A stretch of DNA of 64,000 bases from Tachypleus tridentatus (taxonomy: Eukaryota > Arthropoda > Merostomata > Xiphosura > Limulidae): assembly GCF_004210375.1 (NCBI RefSeq), contig NC_134829.1:53250107-53314106 (forward strand), written 5' to 3'. This document shows positions 44,244 through 62,200 of this stretch, in pieces (within the stretch, counting starts at the first letter, position 1; each line of letters starts with the position of its first letter). The position numbers and the translations under genes are program-made. The notes under the pieces were generated by a model, which did not search any database, was not told the DNA's origin, and saw nothing but the letters and a program-made list of their open reading frames with translations.

Positions 44244-47200
44244 AAGAATTGACCTGGCAGAGAATAATATATAGAACAATACAGATTGATCTGGCAGAGA
44301 ATAATATATAGAACAATACAGATTGATCTGGCAGAGAATAATATATAAAACAATAGAGATTGACCTGGCAGAGAATAATATATAAAACAATACAGATTGA
44401 TCTGGCAGAGAATAATATATAGAACAATACAAATTGATCTGGCAGAGAATAATATACAGAACAATACAGATTGATCTGGCAGAGAATAATATATAAAACA
44501 ATACAGATTGATCTGGCAGAGAATAATATATAAAACAATACAGATTGATCTGGCAGAGAATAATATATTGAACGATACAGATTGATCTGGTAGAGAATAA
44601 TATATAGAACAATACAGATTGATCTGGCAGAGAATAATATATAGAACAATACAGATTGATCTGGCAGAGAATAATATATAAAACAATACAGATTGATCTG
44701 GCAGAGAATAATATATTGAACAATACAGATTGACCTGGCAGAGAATAATATATAGAACAGTACAGATTGATCTGGCAGAGAATAATATATAGAACAATAC
44801 AGATTGATCTGGCAGAGAATAATATATAAAACAATACAGATTGATCTGGCAGAGAATAATATATTGAACGATACAGATTGATCTGGAAGAGAATAATATA
44901 TAGAACAATACAGATTGATCTGGCAGAGAATAATATATAGAACAATACAGATTGATCTGGCAGAGAATAATATATAGAACAATACAGATTGATCTGGCAG
45001 AGAATAATATATAGAACAATACAGATTGATCTGGCAGAGAATAATATATAGAACAATACAGATTGATCTGGCAGAGAATAATATATAGAACAATACAGAT
45101 TGATCTGGCAGAGAATAATATATAAAACAATACAGATTGATCTGGCAGAGAATAATATATAAAACAATACAGATTGATCTGGCAGAGAATAATATATTGA
45201 ACAATACAGATTGATCTGGTAGAGAATAATATATAGAACAATACAGATTGATCTGGCAGAGAATAATATATAGAACAATACAGATTGATCTGGCAGAGAA
45301 TAATATATAAAACAATACAGATTGATCTGGCAGAGAATAATATATTGAACAATACAGATTGACCTGGCAGAGAATAATATATAGAACAGTACAGATTGAT
45401 CTGGCAGAGAATAATATATAGAACAATACAGATTGATCTGGCAGAGAATAATTTTTAGAACAATACAGATTTATCATACAGAGAATAATATATAGAATAA
45501 TACAAATTGATCTGGTAGAGAATAATATATAGAACAATACAGATTGATCTGGCAGAGAATAATATATAAAACAATACAGATTGATCTGGCAGAGAATAAT
45601 ATATTGAACAATACAGATTGACCTGGCAGAGAATAATATATAGAACAGTACAGATTGATCTGGCAGAGAATGATATATAGAACAGTACAGATTGATCTGG
45701 TAGATAATAATATATAGAACAGTACAGATTGACCTGGCAGAGAATAATATATAGAACAGTACAGATTGACCTGGCAGAGAATGATATATAGAACAATACA
45801 GATTGATCTGGCAGAGAATAATATATAGAACAGTACAGATTGACCTGGCAGAGAATGATATATAGAACAATACAGATTGATCTGGCAGAGAATAATATAT
45901 TGAACAATACAGATTGACCTGGCAGAGAATAATATATAGAACAGTACAGATTGATCTGGCAGAGAATAATATATAAAACAATACAGATTGATCTGGCAGA
46001 GAATAATATATTGAACAATACAGATTGACCTGGCAGAGAATAATATATAGAACAGTACAGATTGACCTGGCAGAGAATAATATATAGAACAATACAGATT
46101 GACCTGGCAGAGAATAATATATAGAACAGTACAGATTGATCTGGCAGAGAATAATATATAGAACAGTACAGATTGACCTGGCAGAGAATAATATATAGAA
46201 CAGTACAGATTGACCTGGCAGAGAATGATATATAGAACAATACAGATTGATCTGGCAGAGAATAATATATTGAACAATACAGATTGACCTGGCAGAGAAT
46301 AATATATAGAACAATACAGATTGACCTGGCAGAGAATGATATATAGAACAATACAGATTGATCTGGCAGAGAATAATATATAGAACAATACAGATTGACC
46401 TGGCAGAGAATAATATATAGAACAGTACAGATTGACCTGGCAGAGAATAATATATAGAACAATACAGATTGATCTGGCAGAGAATAATATATAAAACAAT
46501 ACAGATTGATCTGGCAGAGAATAATATATTGAACAATACAGATTGACCTGGCAGAGAATAATATATAGAACAGTACAGATTGATCTGTCAGAGAATAATA
46601 TATAAAACAATACAGATTGATCTGGCATAGAATAATATATAGAACAGTACAGATTGACCTGGCAGAGAATAATATATAGAACAGTACAGATTGACCTGGC
46701 AGAGAATAATATATAGAACAGTACAGATTGATCTGGCAGAGAATAATATATAGAACCATACAGATTGACCTGGCAGAGAATGATATATAGAACAATACAG
46801 ATTGATCTGGTAGATAATAATATATAGAACAGTACAGATTGACCTGGCAGAGAATAATATATAGAACAGTACAGATTGATCTGGCAGAGAATAATATATA
46901 GAACAGTACAGATTGACCTGGCAGAGAATAATATATAGAACAGTACAGATTGATCTGGCAGAGAATAATATATAGAACAGTACAGATTGACCTGGCAGAG
47001 AATAATATATAGAACAATACAGATTGATCTGGCAGAGAATAATATATAGAACAATACAGATTGACCTGGCAGAGAATAATATATAGAACAGTACAGATTG
47101 ACCTGGCAGAGAATGATATATAGAACAATACAGATTGATCTGGCAGAGAATAATATATTGAACAATACAGATTGACCTGGCAGAGAATAATATATAGAAC

Positions 47201-50200
47201 AGTACAGATTGATCTGGCAGAGAATAATATATAGAACAATACAGATTGATCTGGCAGAGAATAATATATAGAACAATACAGATTGATCTGGCAGAGAATA
47301 ATATATAGAACAATACAGATTGATCTGGCAGAGAATAATATATAGAACAATACAGATTGATCTGGCAGAGAATAATATATAGAACAATACAGATTGATCT
47401 GGCAGAGAATAATATATAAAACAATACAGATTGATCTGGCAGAGAATAATATATTGAACAATACAGATTGACCTGGCAGAGAATAATATATAGAACAAGT
47501 ACAGATTGATCTGGCAGAGAATAATATATAGAACAATACAGATTGACCTGGCAGAGAATAATATATAGAACAATACAGATTGATCTGGCAGAGAATAATA
47601 TATAGAACAATACAGATTGATCTGGCAGAGAATAATATATAGAACAGTACAGATTGACCTGGCAGAGAATAATATATAGAACAGTACAGATTGACCTGGC
47701 AGAGAATAATATATAGAACAGTACAGATTGACCTGGCAGAGAACAGATATATAGAACAGAACATACAGATTGACCTGGCAGAGAATAATATATAGAACAA
47801 TACAGATTGATCTGGCAGAGAATAATATATAGAACAATACAGATTGACCTGGCAGAGAATAATATATAGAACAATACAGATTGATCTGGCAGAGAATAAT
47901 ATATAGAACAATACAGATTGACCTGGCAGAGAATAATATATAGAACAATACAGATTGATCTGGCAGAGAATAATATATAGAACAATACAGATTGACCTGG
48001 CAGAGAATAATATATAGAACAGTACAGATTGATCTGGCAGAGAATAATATATAGAACAGTACAGATTGACCTGGCAGAGAATGATATATAGAACAGTACA
48101 GATTGATCTGGTAGAGAATAATATATAGAACAATACAGATTGACCTGGCAGAGAATAATATATAGAACAATACAGATTGACCTGGCAGAGAATAATATAT
48201 AGAACAATACAGATTGACCTGGCAGAGAATAATATATAGAACAGTACAGATTGATCTGGTAGATAATAATATATAGAACAGTACAGATTGATCTGGCAGA
48301 GAATAATATATTGAACAATACAAATTGACCTGGCAGAGAGTAATATATAGAATAATACAGATTGACCTGGCAGAGAATGATATATAGAACAATACAGATT
48401 GATCTGGCAGAGAATAATATATTGAACAATACAGATTGACCTGGCAGAGAATAATATATAGAACAATACAGATTGACCTGGCAGAGAATAATATATAGAA
48501 CAGTACAGATTGACCTGGCAGAGAATAATATATAGAACAATACAGATTGATCTGGCAGAGAATAATATATAGAACAATACAGATTGATCTGGCAGAGAAT
48601 AATATATAGAACAATACAGATTGACCTGGCAGAGAATAATATATAGAACAGTACAGATTGATCTGTCAGAGAATAATATATAAAACAATACAGATTGATC
48701 TGGCATAGAATAATATATAGAACAGTACAGATTGACCTGGCAGAGAATAATATATAGAACAGTACAGATTGACCTGGCAGAGAATAATATATAGAACAGT
48801 ACAGATTGATCTGGCAGAGAATAATATATAGAACAATACAGATTGACCTGGCAGAGAATGATATATAGAACAATACAGATTGATCTGGCAGAGAATAATA
48901 TATAGAACAGTACAGATTGACCTGGCAGAGAATAATATATAGAACAGTACAGATTGATCTGGTAGATAATAATATATAGAACAGTACAGATTGACCTGGC
49001 AGAGAATAATATATAGAACAGTACAGATTGATCTGGCAGAGAATAATATATAGAACAGTACAGATTGACCTGGCAGAGAATGATATATAGAACAATACAG
49101 ATTGATCTGGCAGAGAATAATATATAGAACAATACAGATTGACCTGGCAGAGAATAATATATAGAACAGTACAGATTGACCTGGCAGAGAATGATATATA
49201 GAACAATACAGATTGATCTGGCAGAGAATAATATATAGAACAATACAGATTGACCTGGCAGAGAATAACATATAGAACAGTACAGATTGATCTGGCAGAG
49301 AATAATATATAGAACAATACAGATTGATCTGGCAGAGAATAATATATAGAACAATACAGATTGATCTGGCAGAGAATAATATATAGAACAATACAGATTG
49401 ATCTGGCAGAGAATAATATATAGAACAATACAGATTGATCGGGCAGAGAATAATATGTAGAACAATACAGATTGATCTGGCAGAGAATAATATATAGAAC
49501 AATACAGATTGATCTGGCAGAGAATAATATATAGAACAGTACAGATTGACCTGGCAGAGAATAATATATAGAACAGTACAGATTGATCTGGTAGAGAATA
49601 ATATATTGAACAATACAGATTGACCTGGCAGAGAATGATATATAGAACAATACAGATTGATCTGGCAGAGAATAATATATAGAACAGTACAGATTGATCT
49701 GGTAGAGAATAATATATAGAACAGTACAGATTGACCTGGCAGAGAATAATATATAGAACAGTACAGATTGACCTGGCAGAGAATAATATATAGAACAGTA
49801 CAGATTGACCTGGCAGAGAATGATATATAGAACAATACAGATTGATCTGGTAGAGAATAATATATAGAACAATACAGATTGACCTGGCAGAGAATAATAT
49901 ATAGAACAATACAGATTGATCTGGCAGAGAATAATATATTGAACAATACAGATTGACCTGGCAGAGAATAATATATAGAACAGTACAGATTGATCTGGTA
50001 GAGAATAACATATAGAACAATACAGATTGACCTGGCAGAGAATAATATATAGAACAGTACAGATTGATCTGGCAGAGAATAATATATAGAACAGTACAGA
50101 TTGACCTGGCAGAGAATAATATATAGAACAGTACAGATTGATCTGGTAGAGAATAATATATAGAACAATACAGATTGACCTGGCAGAGAATAATATATAG

Positions 50201-53200
50201 AACAATACAGATTGACCTGGCAGAGAATAATATATAGAACAGTACAGATTGACCTGGCAGAGAATAATATATAGAACAATACAGATTGACCTGGCAGAGA
50301 ATAATATATAGAACAGTACAGATTGATCTGGTAGATAATAATATATAGAACAGTACAGATTGATCTGGCAGAGAATAATATATTGAACAATACAAATTGA
50401 CCTGGCAGAGAGTAATATATAGAACAATACAGATTGACCTGGCAGAGAATGATATATAGAACAATACAGATTGATCTGGCAGAGAATAATATATAGAACA
50501 ATACAGATTGACCTGGCAGAGAATAATATATAGAACAATACAGATTGATCTGGCAGAGAATAATATATAAAACAATACAGATTGATCTGGCAGAGAATAA
50601 TATATTGAACAATACAGATTGACCTGGCAGAGAATAATATATAGAACAGTACAGATTGACCTGGCAGAGAATAATATATAGAACAGTACAGATTGACCTG
50701 GCAGAGAATAATATATAGAACAGTACAGATTGATCTGGCAGAGAATAATATATAGAACAATACAGATTGACCTGGCAGAGAATGATATATAGAACAATAC
50801 AGATTGATCTGGCAGAGAATAATATATAGAACAGTACAGATTGACCTGGCAGAGAATAATATATAGAACAGTACAGATTGATCTGGCAGAGAATAATATA
50901 TAGAACAGTACAGATTGACCTGGCAGAGAATAATATATAGAACAGTACAGATTGACCTGGCAGAGAATAATATATAGAACAGTACAGATTGATCTGGCAG
51001 AGAATAATATATAGAACAGTACAGATTGACCTGGCAGAGAATAATATATAGAACAGTACAGATTGATCTGGCAGAGAATAATATATAGAACAGTACAGAT
51101 TGACCTGGCAGAGAATAATATATAGAACAATACAGATTGATCTGGCAGAGAATAATATATTGAACAATACAGATTGACCTGGCAGAGAATAATATATAGA
51201 ACAGTACAGATTGACCTGGCAGAGAATAATATATAGAACAATACAGATTGACCTGGCAGAGAATAATATATAGAACAGTACAGATTGATCTGGCAGAGAA
51301 TAATATATAGAACAGTACAGATTGACCTGGCAGAGAATAATATATAGAACAGTACAGATTGACCTGGCAGAGAATGATATATAGAACAATACAGATTGAT
51401 CTGGTAGAGAATAATATATAGAACAATACAGATTGACCTGGCAGAGAATAATATATAGAACAATACAGATTGACCTGGCAGAGAATAATATATAGAACAA
51501 TACAGATTGATCTGGCAGAGAATAATATATAGAACAATACAGATTGACCTGGCAGAGAATAATATATAGAACAGTACAGATTGACCTGGCAGAGAATAAT
51601 ATATAGAACAATACAGATTGATCTGGCAGAGAATAATATATAGAACAATACAGATTGATCTGGCAGAGAATAATATATAGAACAATACAGATTGACCTGG
51701 CAGAGAATAATATATAGAACAGTACAGATTGATCTGGCAGAGAATAATATATAGAACAATACAGATTGATCTGGCAGAGAATAATATATAGAACAGTACA
51801 GATTGACCTGGCAGAGAATAATATATAGAACAGTACAGATTGACCTGGCAGAGAATAATATATAGAACAGTACAGATTGATCTGGCAGAGAATAATATAT
51901 AGAACAATACAGATTGACCTGGCAGAGAATAATATATAGAACAATACAGATTGATCTGGCAGAGAATAATATATAGAACAGTACAGATTGACCTGGCAGA
52001 GAATAATATATAGAACAGTACAGATTGATCTGGTAGATAATAATATATAGAACAGTACAGATTGACCTGGCAGAGAATAATATATAGAACAATACAGATT
52101 GATCTGGCAGAGAATAATATATAGAACAATACAGATTGATCTGGCAGAGAATAATATATAGAACAATACAGATTGATCTGGCAGAGAATAATATATAGAA
52201 CAATACAGATTGATCGGGCAGAGAATAATATGTAGAACAATACAGATTGATCTGGCAGAGAATAATATATAGAACAATACAGATTGATCTGGCAGAGAAT
52301 AATATATAGAACAGTACAGATTGACCTGGCAGAGAATAATATATAGAACAGTACAGATTGATCTGGTAGAGAATAATATATTGAACAATACAGATTGACC
52401 TGGCAGAGAATAATATATAGAACAATACAGATTGATCTGGCAGAGAATGATATATAGAACAGTACAGATTGATCTGGTAGATAATAATATATAGAACAGT
52501 ACAGATTGACCTGGTAGAGAATAATATATAGAACAGTACAGATTGACCTGGCAGAGAATGATATATAGAACAGTACAGATTGACCTGGCAGAGAATGATA
52601 TATAGAACAATACAGATTGATCTGGTAGAGAATAATATATAGAACAATACAGATTGATCTGGCAGAGAATAATATATAGAACAATACAGATTGATCTGGC
52701 AGAGAATAATATATTGAACAATACAGATTGACCTGGCAGAGAATAATATATAGAACAGTACAGATTGATCTGGTAGAGAATAACATATAGAACAATACAG
52801 ATTGACCTGGCAGAGAATAATATATAGAACAATACAGATTGACCTGGCAGAGAATAATATATAGAACAGTACAGATTGATCTGGCAGAGAATAATATATA
52901 GAACAGTACAGATTGACCTGGCAGAGAATAATATATAGAACAGTACAGATTGATCTGGTAGAGAATAATATATAGAACAATACAGATTGACCTGGCAGAG
53001 AATAATATATAGAACAATACAGATTGACCTGGCAGAGAATAATATATAGAACAGTACAGATTGACCTGGCAGAGAATAATATATAGAACAATACAGATTG
53101 ACCTGGCAGAGAATAATATATAGAACAGTACAGATTGATCTGGTAGATAATAATATATAGAACAGTACAGATTGATCTGGCAGAGAATAATATATTGAAC

Positions 53201-56200
53201 AATACAGATTGACCTGGCAGAGAATAATATATAGAACAATACAGATTGACCTGGCAGAGAATAATATATAGAACAATACAGATTGATCTGGCAGAGAATA
53301 ATATATTGAACAATACAGATTGACCTGGCAGAGAATAATATATAGAACAGTACAGATTGACCTGGCAGAGAATAATATATAGAACAATACAGATTGATCT
53401 GGCAGAGAATAATATATAGAACAATACAGATTGATCTGGCAGAGAATAATATATAGAACAATACAGATTGACCTGGCAGAGAATAATATATAGAACAGTA
53501 CAGATTGATCTGGCAGAGAATAATATATAGAACAATACAGATTGATCTGGCAGAGAATAATATATAGAACAGTACAGATTGACCTGGCAGAGAATAATAT
53601 ATAGAACAGTACAGATTGACCTGGCAGAGAATAATATATAGAACAGTACAGATTGATCTGGCAGAGAATAATATATAGAACAATACAGATTGACCTGGCA
53701 GAGAATAATATATAGAACAATACAGATTGATCTGGCAGAGAATAATATATAGAACAGTACAGATTGACCTGGCAGAGAATAATATATAGAACAGTACAGA
53801 TTGATCTGGCAGAGAATAATATATAGAACAGTACAGATTGACCTGGCAGAGAATAATATATAGAACAGTACAGATTGACCTGGCAGAGAATAATATATAG
53901 AACAGTACAGATTGATCTGGCAGAGAATAATATATAGAACAGTACAGATTGACCTGGCAGAGAATAATATATAGAACAGTACAGATTGATCTGGTAGAGA
54001 ATAATATATAGAACAGTACAGATTGACCTGGCAGAGAATAATATATAGAACAGTACAGATTGATCTGGCAGAGAATAATATATAGAACAGTACAGATTGA
54101 CCTGGCAGAGAATAATATATAGAACAGTACAGATTGACCTGGCAGAGAATAATATATAGAACAATACAGATTGATCTGGCAGAGAATAATATATAGAACA
54201 ATACAGATTGATCTGGCAGAGAATAATATATAGAACAGTACAGATTGACCTGGCAGAGAATAATATATAGAACAATACAGATTGATCTGGCAGAGAATAA
54301 TATATAGAACAGTACAGATTGACCTGGCAGAGAATAATATATAGAACAGTACAGATTGATCTGGTAGAGAATAATATATAGAACAATACAGATTGACCTG
54401 GCAGAGAATGATATATAGAACAATACAGATTGATCTGGCAGAGAATGATATATAGAACAGTACAGATTGATCTGGTAGATAATAATATATAGAACAGTAC
54501 AGATTGACCTGGTAGAGAATAATATATAGAACAGTACAGATTGATCTGGCAGAGAATAATATATAGAACAGTACAGATTGACCTGGCAGAGAATAATATA
54601 TAGAACAATACAGATTGATCTGGCAGAGAATAATATATAGAACAATACAGATTGATCTGGCAGAGAATAATATATAGAACAATACAGATTGATCTGGCAG
54701 AGAATAATATATAGAACAATACAGATTGATCTGGCAGAGAATAATATATAGAACAATACAGATTGATCTGGCAGAGAATAATATATAGAACAATACAGAT
54801 TGATCTGGCAGAGAATAATATATAGAACAATACAGATTGATCTGGCAGAGAATAATATATAGAACAATACAGATTGATCTGGCAGAGAATAATATATAGA
54901 ACAATACAGATTGACCTGGCAGAGAATGATATATAGAACAGTACAGATTGATCTGGCAGAGAATAATATATAGAACAATACAGATTGATCTGGCAGAGAA
55001 TAATATATAGAACAGTACAGATTGACCTGGCAGAGAATAATATATAGAACAGTACAGATTGACCTGGCAGAGAATAATATATAGAACAGTACAGATTGAT
55101 CTGGCAGAGAATAATATATAGAACCATACAGATTGACCTGGCAGAGAATGATATATAGAACAATACAGATTGATCTGGCAGATAATAATATATAGAACAG
55201 TACAGATTGACCTGGCAGAGAATAATATATAGAACAGTACAGATTGATCTGGCAGAGAATAATATATAGAACAGTACAGATTGACCTGGCAGAGAATAAT
55301 ATATAGAACAATACAGATTGATCTGGCAGAGAATAATATATAGAACAATACAGATTGATCTGGCAGAGAATAATATATAGAACAATACAGATTGATCTGG
55401 CAGAGAATAATATATAGAACAATACAGATTGATCTGGCAGAGAATAATATATAGAACAATACAGATTGATCTGGCAGAGAATAATATATAGAACAATACA
55501 GATTGATCTGGCAGAGAATAATATATAGAACAGTACAGATTGACCTGGCAGAGAATAATATATAGAACAGTACAGATTGATCTGGTAGAGAATAATATAT
55601 AGAACAATACAGATTGACCTGGCAGAGAATAATATATAGAACAATACAGATTGATCTGGCAGAGAATAATATATAGCAGAACATAGTACAGATTGATCTG
55701 GCAGAGAATAATATATAGAACAGTACAGATTGACCTGGCAGAGAATAATATATAGAACAGTACAGATTGACCTGGCAGAGAATAATATATAGAACAGTAC
55801 AGATTGACCTGGCAGAGAATGATATATAGAACAATACAGATTGATCTGGCAGAGAATAATATATAGAACAATACAGATTGACCTGGCAGAGAATAATATA
55901 TAGAACAATACAGATTGATCTGGCAGAGAATAATATATAGAACAATACAGATTGACCTGGCAGAGAATATATATAGAACAGTACAGATTGATCTGGCAGA
56001 GAATAATATATAGAACAATACAGATTGACCTGGCAGAGAATAATATATAGAACAGTACAGATTGATCTGGCAGAGAATAATATATAGAACAGTACAGATT
56101 GACCTGGCAGAGAATAATATATAGAACAGTACAGATTGATCTGGTAGAGAATAATATATAGAACAATACAGATTGACCTGGCAGAGAATAATATATAGAA

Positions 56201-59200
56201 CAATACAGATTGACCTGGCAGAGAATAATATATAGAACAGTACAGATTGACCTGGCAGAGAATAATATATAGAACAGATTACAGATTGATACCTGGCAGA
56301 GAATAATATATAGAACAGTACAGATTGATCTGGTAGATAATAATATATAGAACAGTACAGATTGATCTGGCAGAGAATAATATATTGAACAATACAAATT
56401 GACCTGGCAGAGAGTAATATATAGAATAATACAGATTGACCTGGCAGAGAATAATATATAGAACAATACAGATTGATCTGGCAGAGAATAATATATTGAA
56501 CAATACAGATTGACCTGGCAGAGAATAATATATAGAACAGTACAGATTGACCTGGCAGAGAATAATATATAGAACAATACAGATTGATCTGGCAGAGAAT
56601 AATATATAAAACAATACAGATTGATCTGGCAGAGAATAATATATAGAACAATACAGATTGACCTGGCAGAGAATAATATATAGAACAGTACAGATTGATC
56701 TGGCAGAGAATAATATATAGAACAATACAGATTGATCTGGCAGAGAATAATATATAGAACAGTACAGATTGACCTGGCAGAGAATAATATATAGAACAGT
56801 ACAGATTGACCTGGCAGAGAATAATATATAGAACAGTACAGATTGATCTGGTAGAGAATAATATATAGAACAATACAGATTGACCTGGCAGAGAATGATA
56901 TATAGAACAATACAGATTGATCTGGCAGAGAATAATATATAGAACAGTACAGATTGACCTGGCAGAGAATAATATATAGAACAGTACAGATTGATCTGGT
57001 AGATAATAATATATAGAACAGTACAGATTGACCTGGCAGAGAATAATATATAGAACAGTACAGATTGACCTGGCAGAGAATAATATATAGAACAGTACAG
57101 ATTGATCTGGCAGAGAATAATATATAGAACAGTACAGATTGACCTGGCAGAGAATAATATATAGAACAGTACAGATTGATCTGGCAGAGAATAATATATA
57201 GAACAGTACAGATTGACCTGGCAGAGAATAATATATAGAACAATACAGATTGATCTGGCAGAGAATAATATATAGAACAGTACAGATTGACCTGGCAGAG
57301 AATAATATATAGAACAGTACAGATTGACCTGGCAGAGAATGATATATAGAACAATACAGATTGATCTGGCAGAGAATAATATATAGAACAATACAGATTG
57401 ATCTGGCAGAGAATAATATATAGAACAGTACAGATTGACCTGGCAGAGAATAATATATAGAACAATACAGATTGATCTGGCAGAGAATAATATATAGAAC
57501 AATACAGATTGACCTGGCAGAGAATAATATATAGAACAGTACAGATTGACCTGGCAGAGAATAATATATAGAACAATACAGATTGATCTGGCAGAGAATA
57601 ATATATAGAACAATACAGATTGACCTGGCAGAGAATAATATATAGAACAATACAGATTGATCTGGCAGAGAATAATATATAGAACAGTACAGATTGATCT
57701 GGCAGAGAATAATATATAGAACAGTACAGATTGACCTGGCAGAGAATAATATATAGAACAGTACAGATTGACCTGGCAGAGAATTATATATAGAACAGTA
57801 CAGATTGACCTGGCAGAGAATGATATATAGAACAATACAGATTGATCTGGTAGAGAATAATATATAGAACAATACAGATTGACCTGGCAGAGAATAATAT
57901 ATAGAACAATACAGATTGATCTGGCAGAGAATAATATATAGAACAATACAGATTGACCTGGCAGAGAATAATATATAGAACAGTACAGATTGATCTGGCA
58001 GAGAATAATATATAGAACAATACAGATTGACCTGGCAGAGAATAATATATAGAACAGTACAGATTGATCTGGCAGAGAATAATATATAGAACAGTACAGA
58101 TTGACCTGGCAGAGAATAATATATAGAACAGTACAGATTGATCTGGTAGATAATAATATATAGAACAGTACAGATTGACCTGGCAGAGAATAATATATAG
58201 AACAGTACAGATTGATCTGGCAGAGAATGATATATAGAACAGTACAGATTGATCTGGCAGAGAATAATATATAGAACAGTACAGATTGACCTGGCAGAGA
58301 ATAATATATAGAACAATACAGATTGATCTGGCAGAGAATAATATATTGAACAATACAGATTGATCTGGCAGAGAATAATATATAAAACAATACAGATTGA
58401 TCTGGTAGAGAATAATATATTGAACAGTACAGATTGATCTGGTAGAGAATAATATATAGAACAATACAGATTGACCTGGCAGAGAATAATATATAGAACA
58501 GTACAGATTGATCTGGTAGAGAATAATATATAGAACAGTACAGATTGACCTGGCAGAGAATGATATATAGAACAGTACAGATTGATCTGGTAGATAATAA
58601 TATATAGAACAATACAGATTGATCTGGCAGAGAATAATATATAGAACAATACAGATTGATCTGGCAGAGAATAATTTTTAGAACAATACAGATTGATCTG
58701 GCAGAGAATAATATATAGAACAATACAGATTGATCTGGCAGAGAATAATATATAGAACAATACAGATTGATCTGGCAGAGAATAATATATAGAACAATAC
58801 AGATTGATCTGGCAGAGAATAATATATTCAACAATACAGATTGACCTGGCAGAGAATAATATATAGAACAGTACAGATTGACCTGGCAGAGAATAATATA
58901 TAGAACAATACAGATTGATCTGGCAGAGAATAATATATAGAACAGTACAGATTGACCTGGCAGAGAATAATATATAGAACAATACAGATTGATCTGGCAG
59001 AGAATAATATATAGAACAATACAGATTGACCTGGCAGAGAATAATATATAGAACAGTACAGATTGACCTGGCAGAGAATAATATATAGAACAATACAGAT
59101 TGATCTGGCAGAGAATAATATATAGAACAGTACAGATTGACCTGGCAGAGAATAATATATAGAACAGTACAGATTGATCTGGCAGAGAATAATATATAGA

Positions 59201-62200
59201 ACAGTACAGATTGACCTGGCAGAGAATAATATATAGAACAGTACAGATTGACCTGGCAGAGAATGATATATAGAACAATACAGATTGATCTGGCAGAGAA
59301 TAATATATAGAACAATACAGATTGACCTGGCAGAGAATAATATATAGAACAATACAGATTGATCTGGCAGAGAATAATATATAGAACAATACAGATTGAT
59401 CTGGCAGAGAATAATATATAGAACAATACAGATTGATCTGGCAGAGAATAATATATAGAACAGTACAGATTGATCTGGCAGAGAATAATATATAGAACAA
59501 TACAGATTGATCTGGCAGAGAATAATATATAGAACAATACAGATTGATCTGGCAGAGAATAATATATAGAACAATACAGATTGATCTGGCAGAGAATAAT
59601 ATATAGAACAATACAGATTGATCTGGCAGAGAATAATATATAGAACAATACAGATTGATCTGGCAGAGAATAATTTGTAGAACAATACAGATTGATCTGG
59701 CAGAGAATAATATATAGAACAATACAGATTGACCTGGCAGAGAATAATATATAGAACAATACAGATTGATCTGGCAGAGAATAATATATAGAACAATACA
59801 GATTGATCTGGCAGAGAATAATATATAGAACAATACAGATTGATCTGGCAGAGAATAATATATAGAACAATACAGATTGATCTGGCAGAGAATAATATAT
59901 AGAACAATACAGATTGATCTGGCAGAGAATAATATATAGAACAATACAGATTGATCTGGCAGAGAATAATATATAGAACAATACAGATTGATCTGGCAGA
60001 GAATAATATATAGAACAATACAGATTGATCTGGCAGAGAATAATATATAGAACAATACAGATTGACCTGGCAGAGAATAATATATAGAACAATACAGATT
60101 GATCTGGCAGAGAATAATATATAGAACAATACAGATTGATCTGGCAGAGAATAATATATAGAACAATACAGATTGATCTGGCAGAGAATAATATATAGAA
60201 CAATACAGATTGATCTGGCAGAGAATAATATATAGAACAATACAGATTGATCTGGCAGAGAATAATATATAGAACAATACAGATTGATCTGGCAGAGAAT
60301 AATATATAGAACAATACAGATTGATCTGGCAGAGAATAATATATAGAACAATACAGATTGATCTGGCAGAGAATAATATATAGAACAATACAGATTGATC
60401 TGGCAGAGAATAATATATAGAACAATACAGATTGATCTGGCAGAGAATAATATATAGAACAATACAGATTGATCTGGCAGAGAATAATATATAGAACAAT
60501 ACAGATTGATCTGGCAGAGAATAATATATAGAACAATACAGATTGACCTGGCAGAGAATAATATATAGAACAGTACAGATTGATCTGGCAGAGAATAATT
60601 TTTAGAACAATACAGATTGATCATGCAGAGAATAATATATAGAACAATACAGATTGATCTGGTAGAGAATAATATATAGAACAATACAGATTGATCTGGC
60701 AGAGAATAATATATAGAACAGTACAGATTGACCTGGCAGAGAATGATATATAGAACAATACAGATTGATCTGGCAGAGAATAATATATAGAACAATACAG
60801 ATTGACCTGGCAGAGAATAATATATAGAACAGTACAGATTGATCTGGCAGAGAATAATATATAGAACAATACAGATTGATCTGGCAGAGAATAATATATA
60901 GAACAATACAGATTGACCTGGCAGAGAATAATATATAGAACAGTACAGATTGACCTGGCAGAGAATAATATATAGAACAATACAGATTGACCTGGCAGAG
61001 AATAATATATAGAACAGTACAGATTGATCTGGTAGATAATAATATATAGAACAGTACAGATTGACCTGGCAGAGAATAATATATAGAACAGTACAGATTG
61101 ATCTGGTAGAGAATAATATATAGAACAGTACAGATTGACCTGGCAGAGAATGATATATAGAACAGTACAGATTGATCTGGTAGATAATAATATATAGAAC
61201 AATACAGATTGATCTGGTAGAGAATAATATATAGAACAATACAGATTGATCTGGCAGAGAATAATATATAGAACAATACAGATTGATCTGGCAGAGAATA
61301 ATATATAGAACAATACAGATTGATCTGGCAGAGAATAATATATAGAACAATACAGATTGATCTGGCAGAGAATAATATATAGAACAATACAGATTGATCT
61401 GGCAGAGAATAATATATAGAACAATACAGATTGATCTGGCAGAGAATAATATATAGAACAATACAGATTGACCTGGCAGAGAATAATATATAGAACAATA
61501 CAGATTGATCTGGCAGAGAATAATATATTGAACAATACAGATTGACCTGGCAGAGAATAATATATAGAACAGTACAGATTGATCTGGCAGAGAATAATAT
61601 ATAAAACAATACAGATTGATCTGGCAGAGAATAATATATTGAACAATACAGATTGACCTGGCAGAGAATAATATATAGAACAGTACAGATTGACCTGGCA
61701 GAGAATAATATATAGAACAATACAGATTGACCTGGCAGAGAATAATATATAGAACAGTACAGATTGATCTGGCAGAGAATAATATATAGAACAGTACAGA
61801 TTGACCTGGCAGAGAATAATATATAGAACAGTACAGATTGATCTGGCAGAGAATAATATATAGAACAGTACAGATTGACCTGGCAGAGAATGATATATAG
61901 AACAGTACAGATTGATCTGGCAGAGAATAATATATAGAACAATACAGATTGATCTGGCAGAGAATAATATATAGAACAATACAGATTGATCTGGCAGAGA
62001 ATAATATATAGAACAATACAGATTGATCTGGCAGAGAATAATATATAGAATAATACAGATTGATCTGGCAGAGAATAATATATAGAACAATACAGATTGA
62101 TCTGGCAGAGAATAATATATAGAACAATACAGATTGATCTGGCAGAGAATAATATATAGAACAATACAGATTGATCTGGCAGAGAATAATATATAGAACA

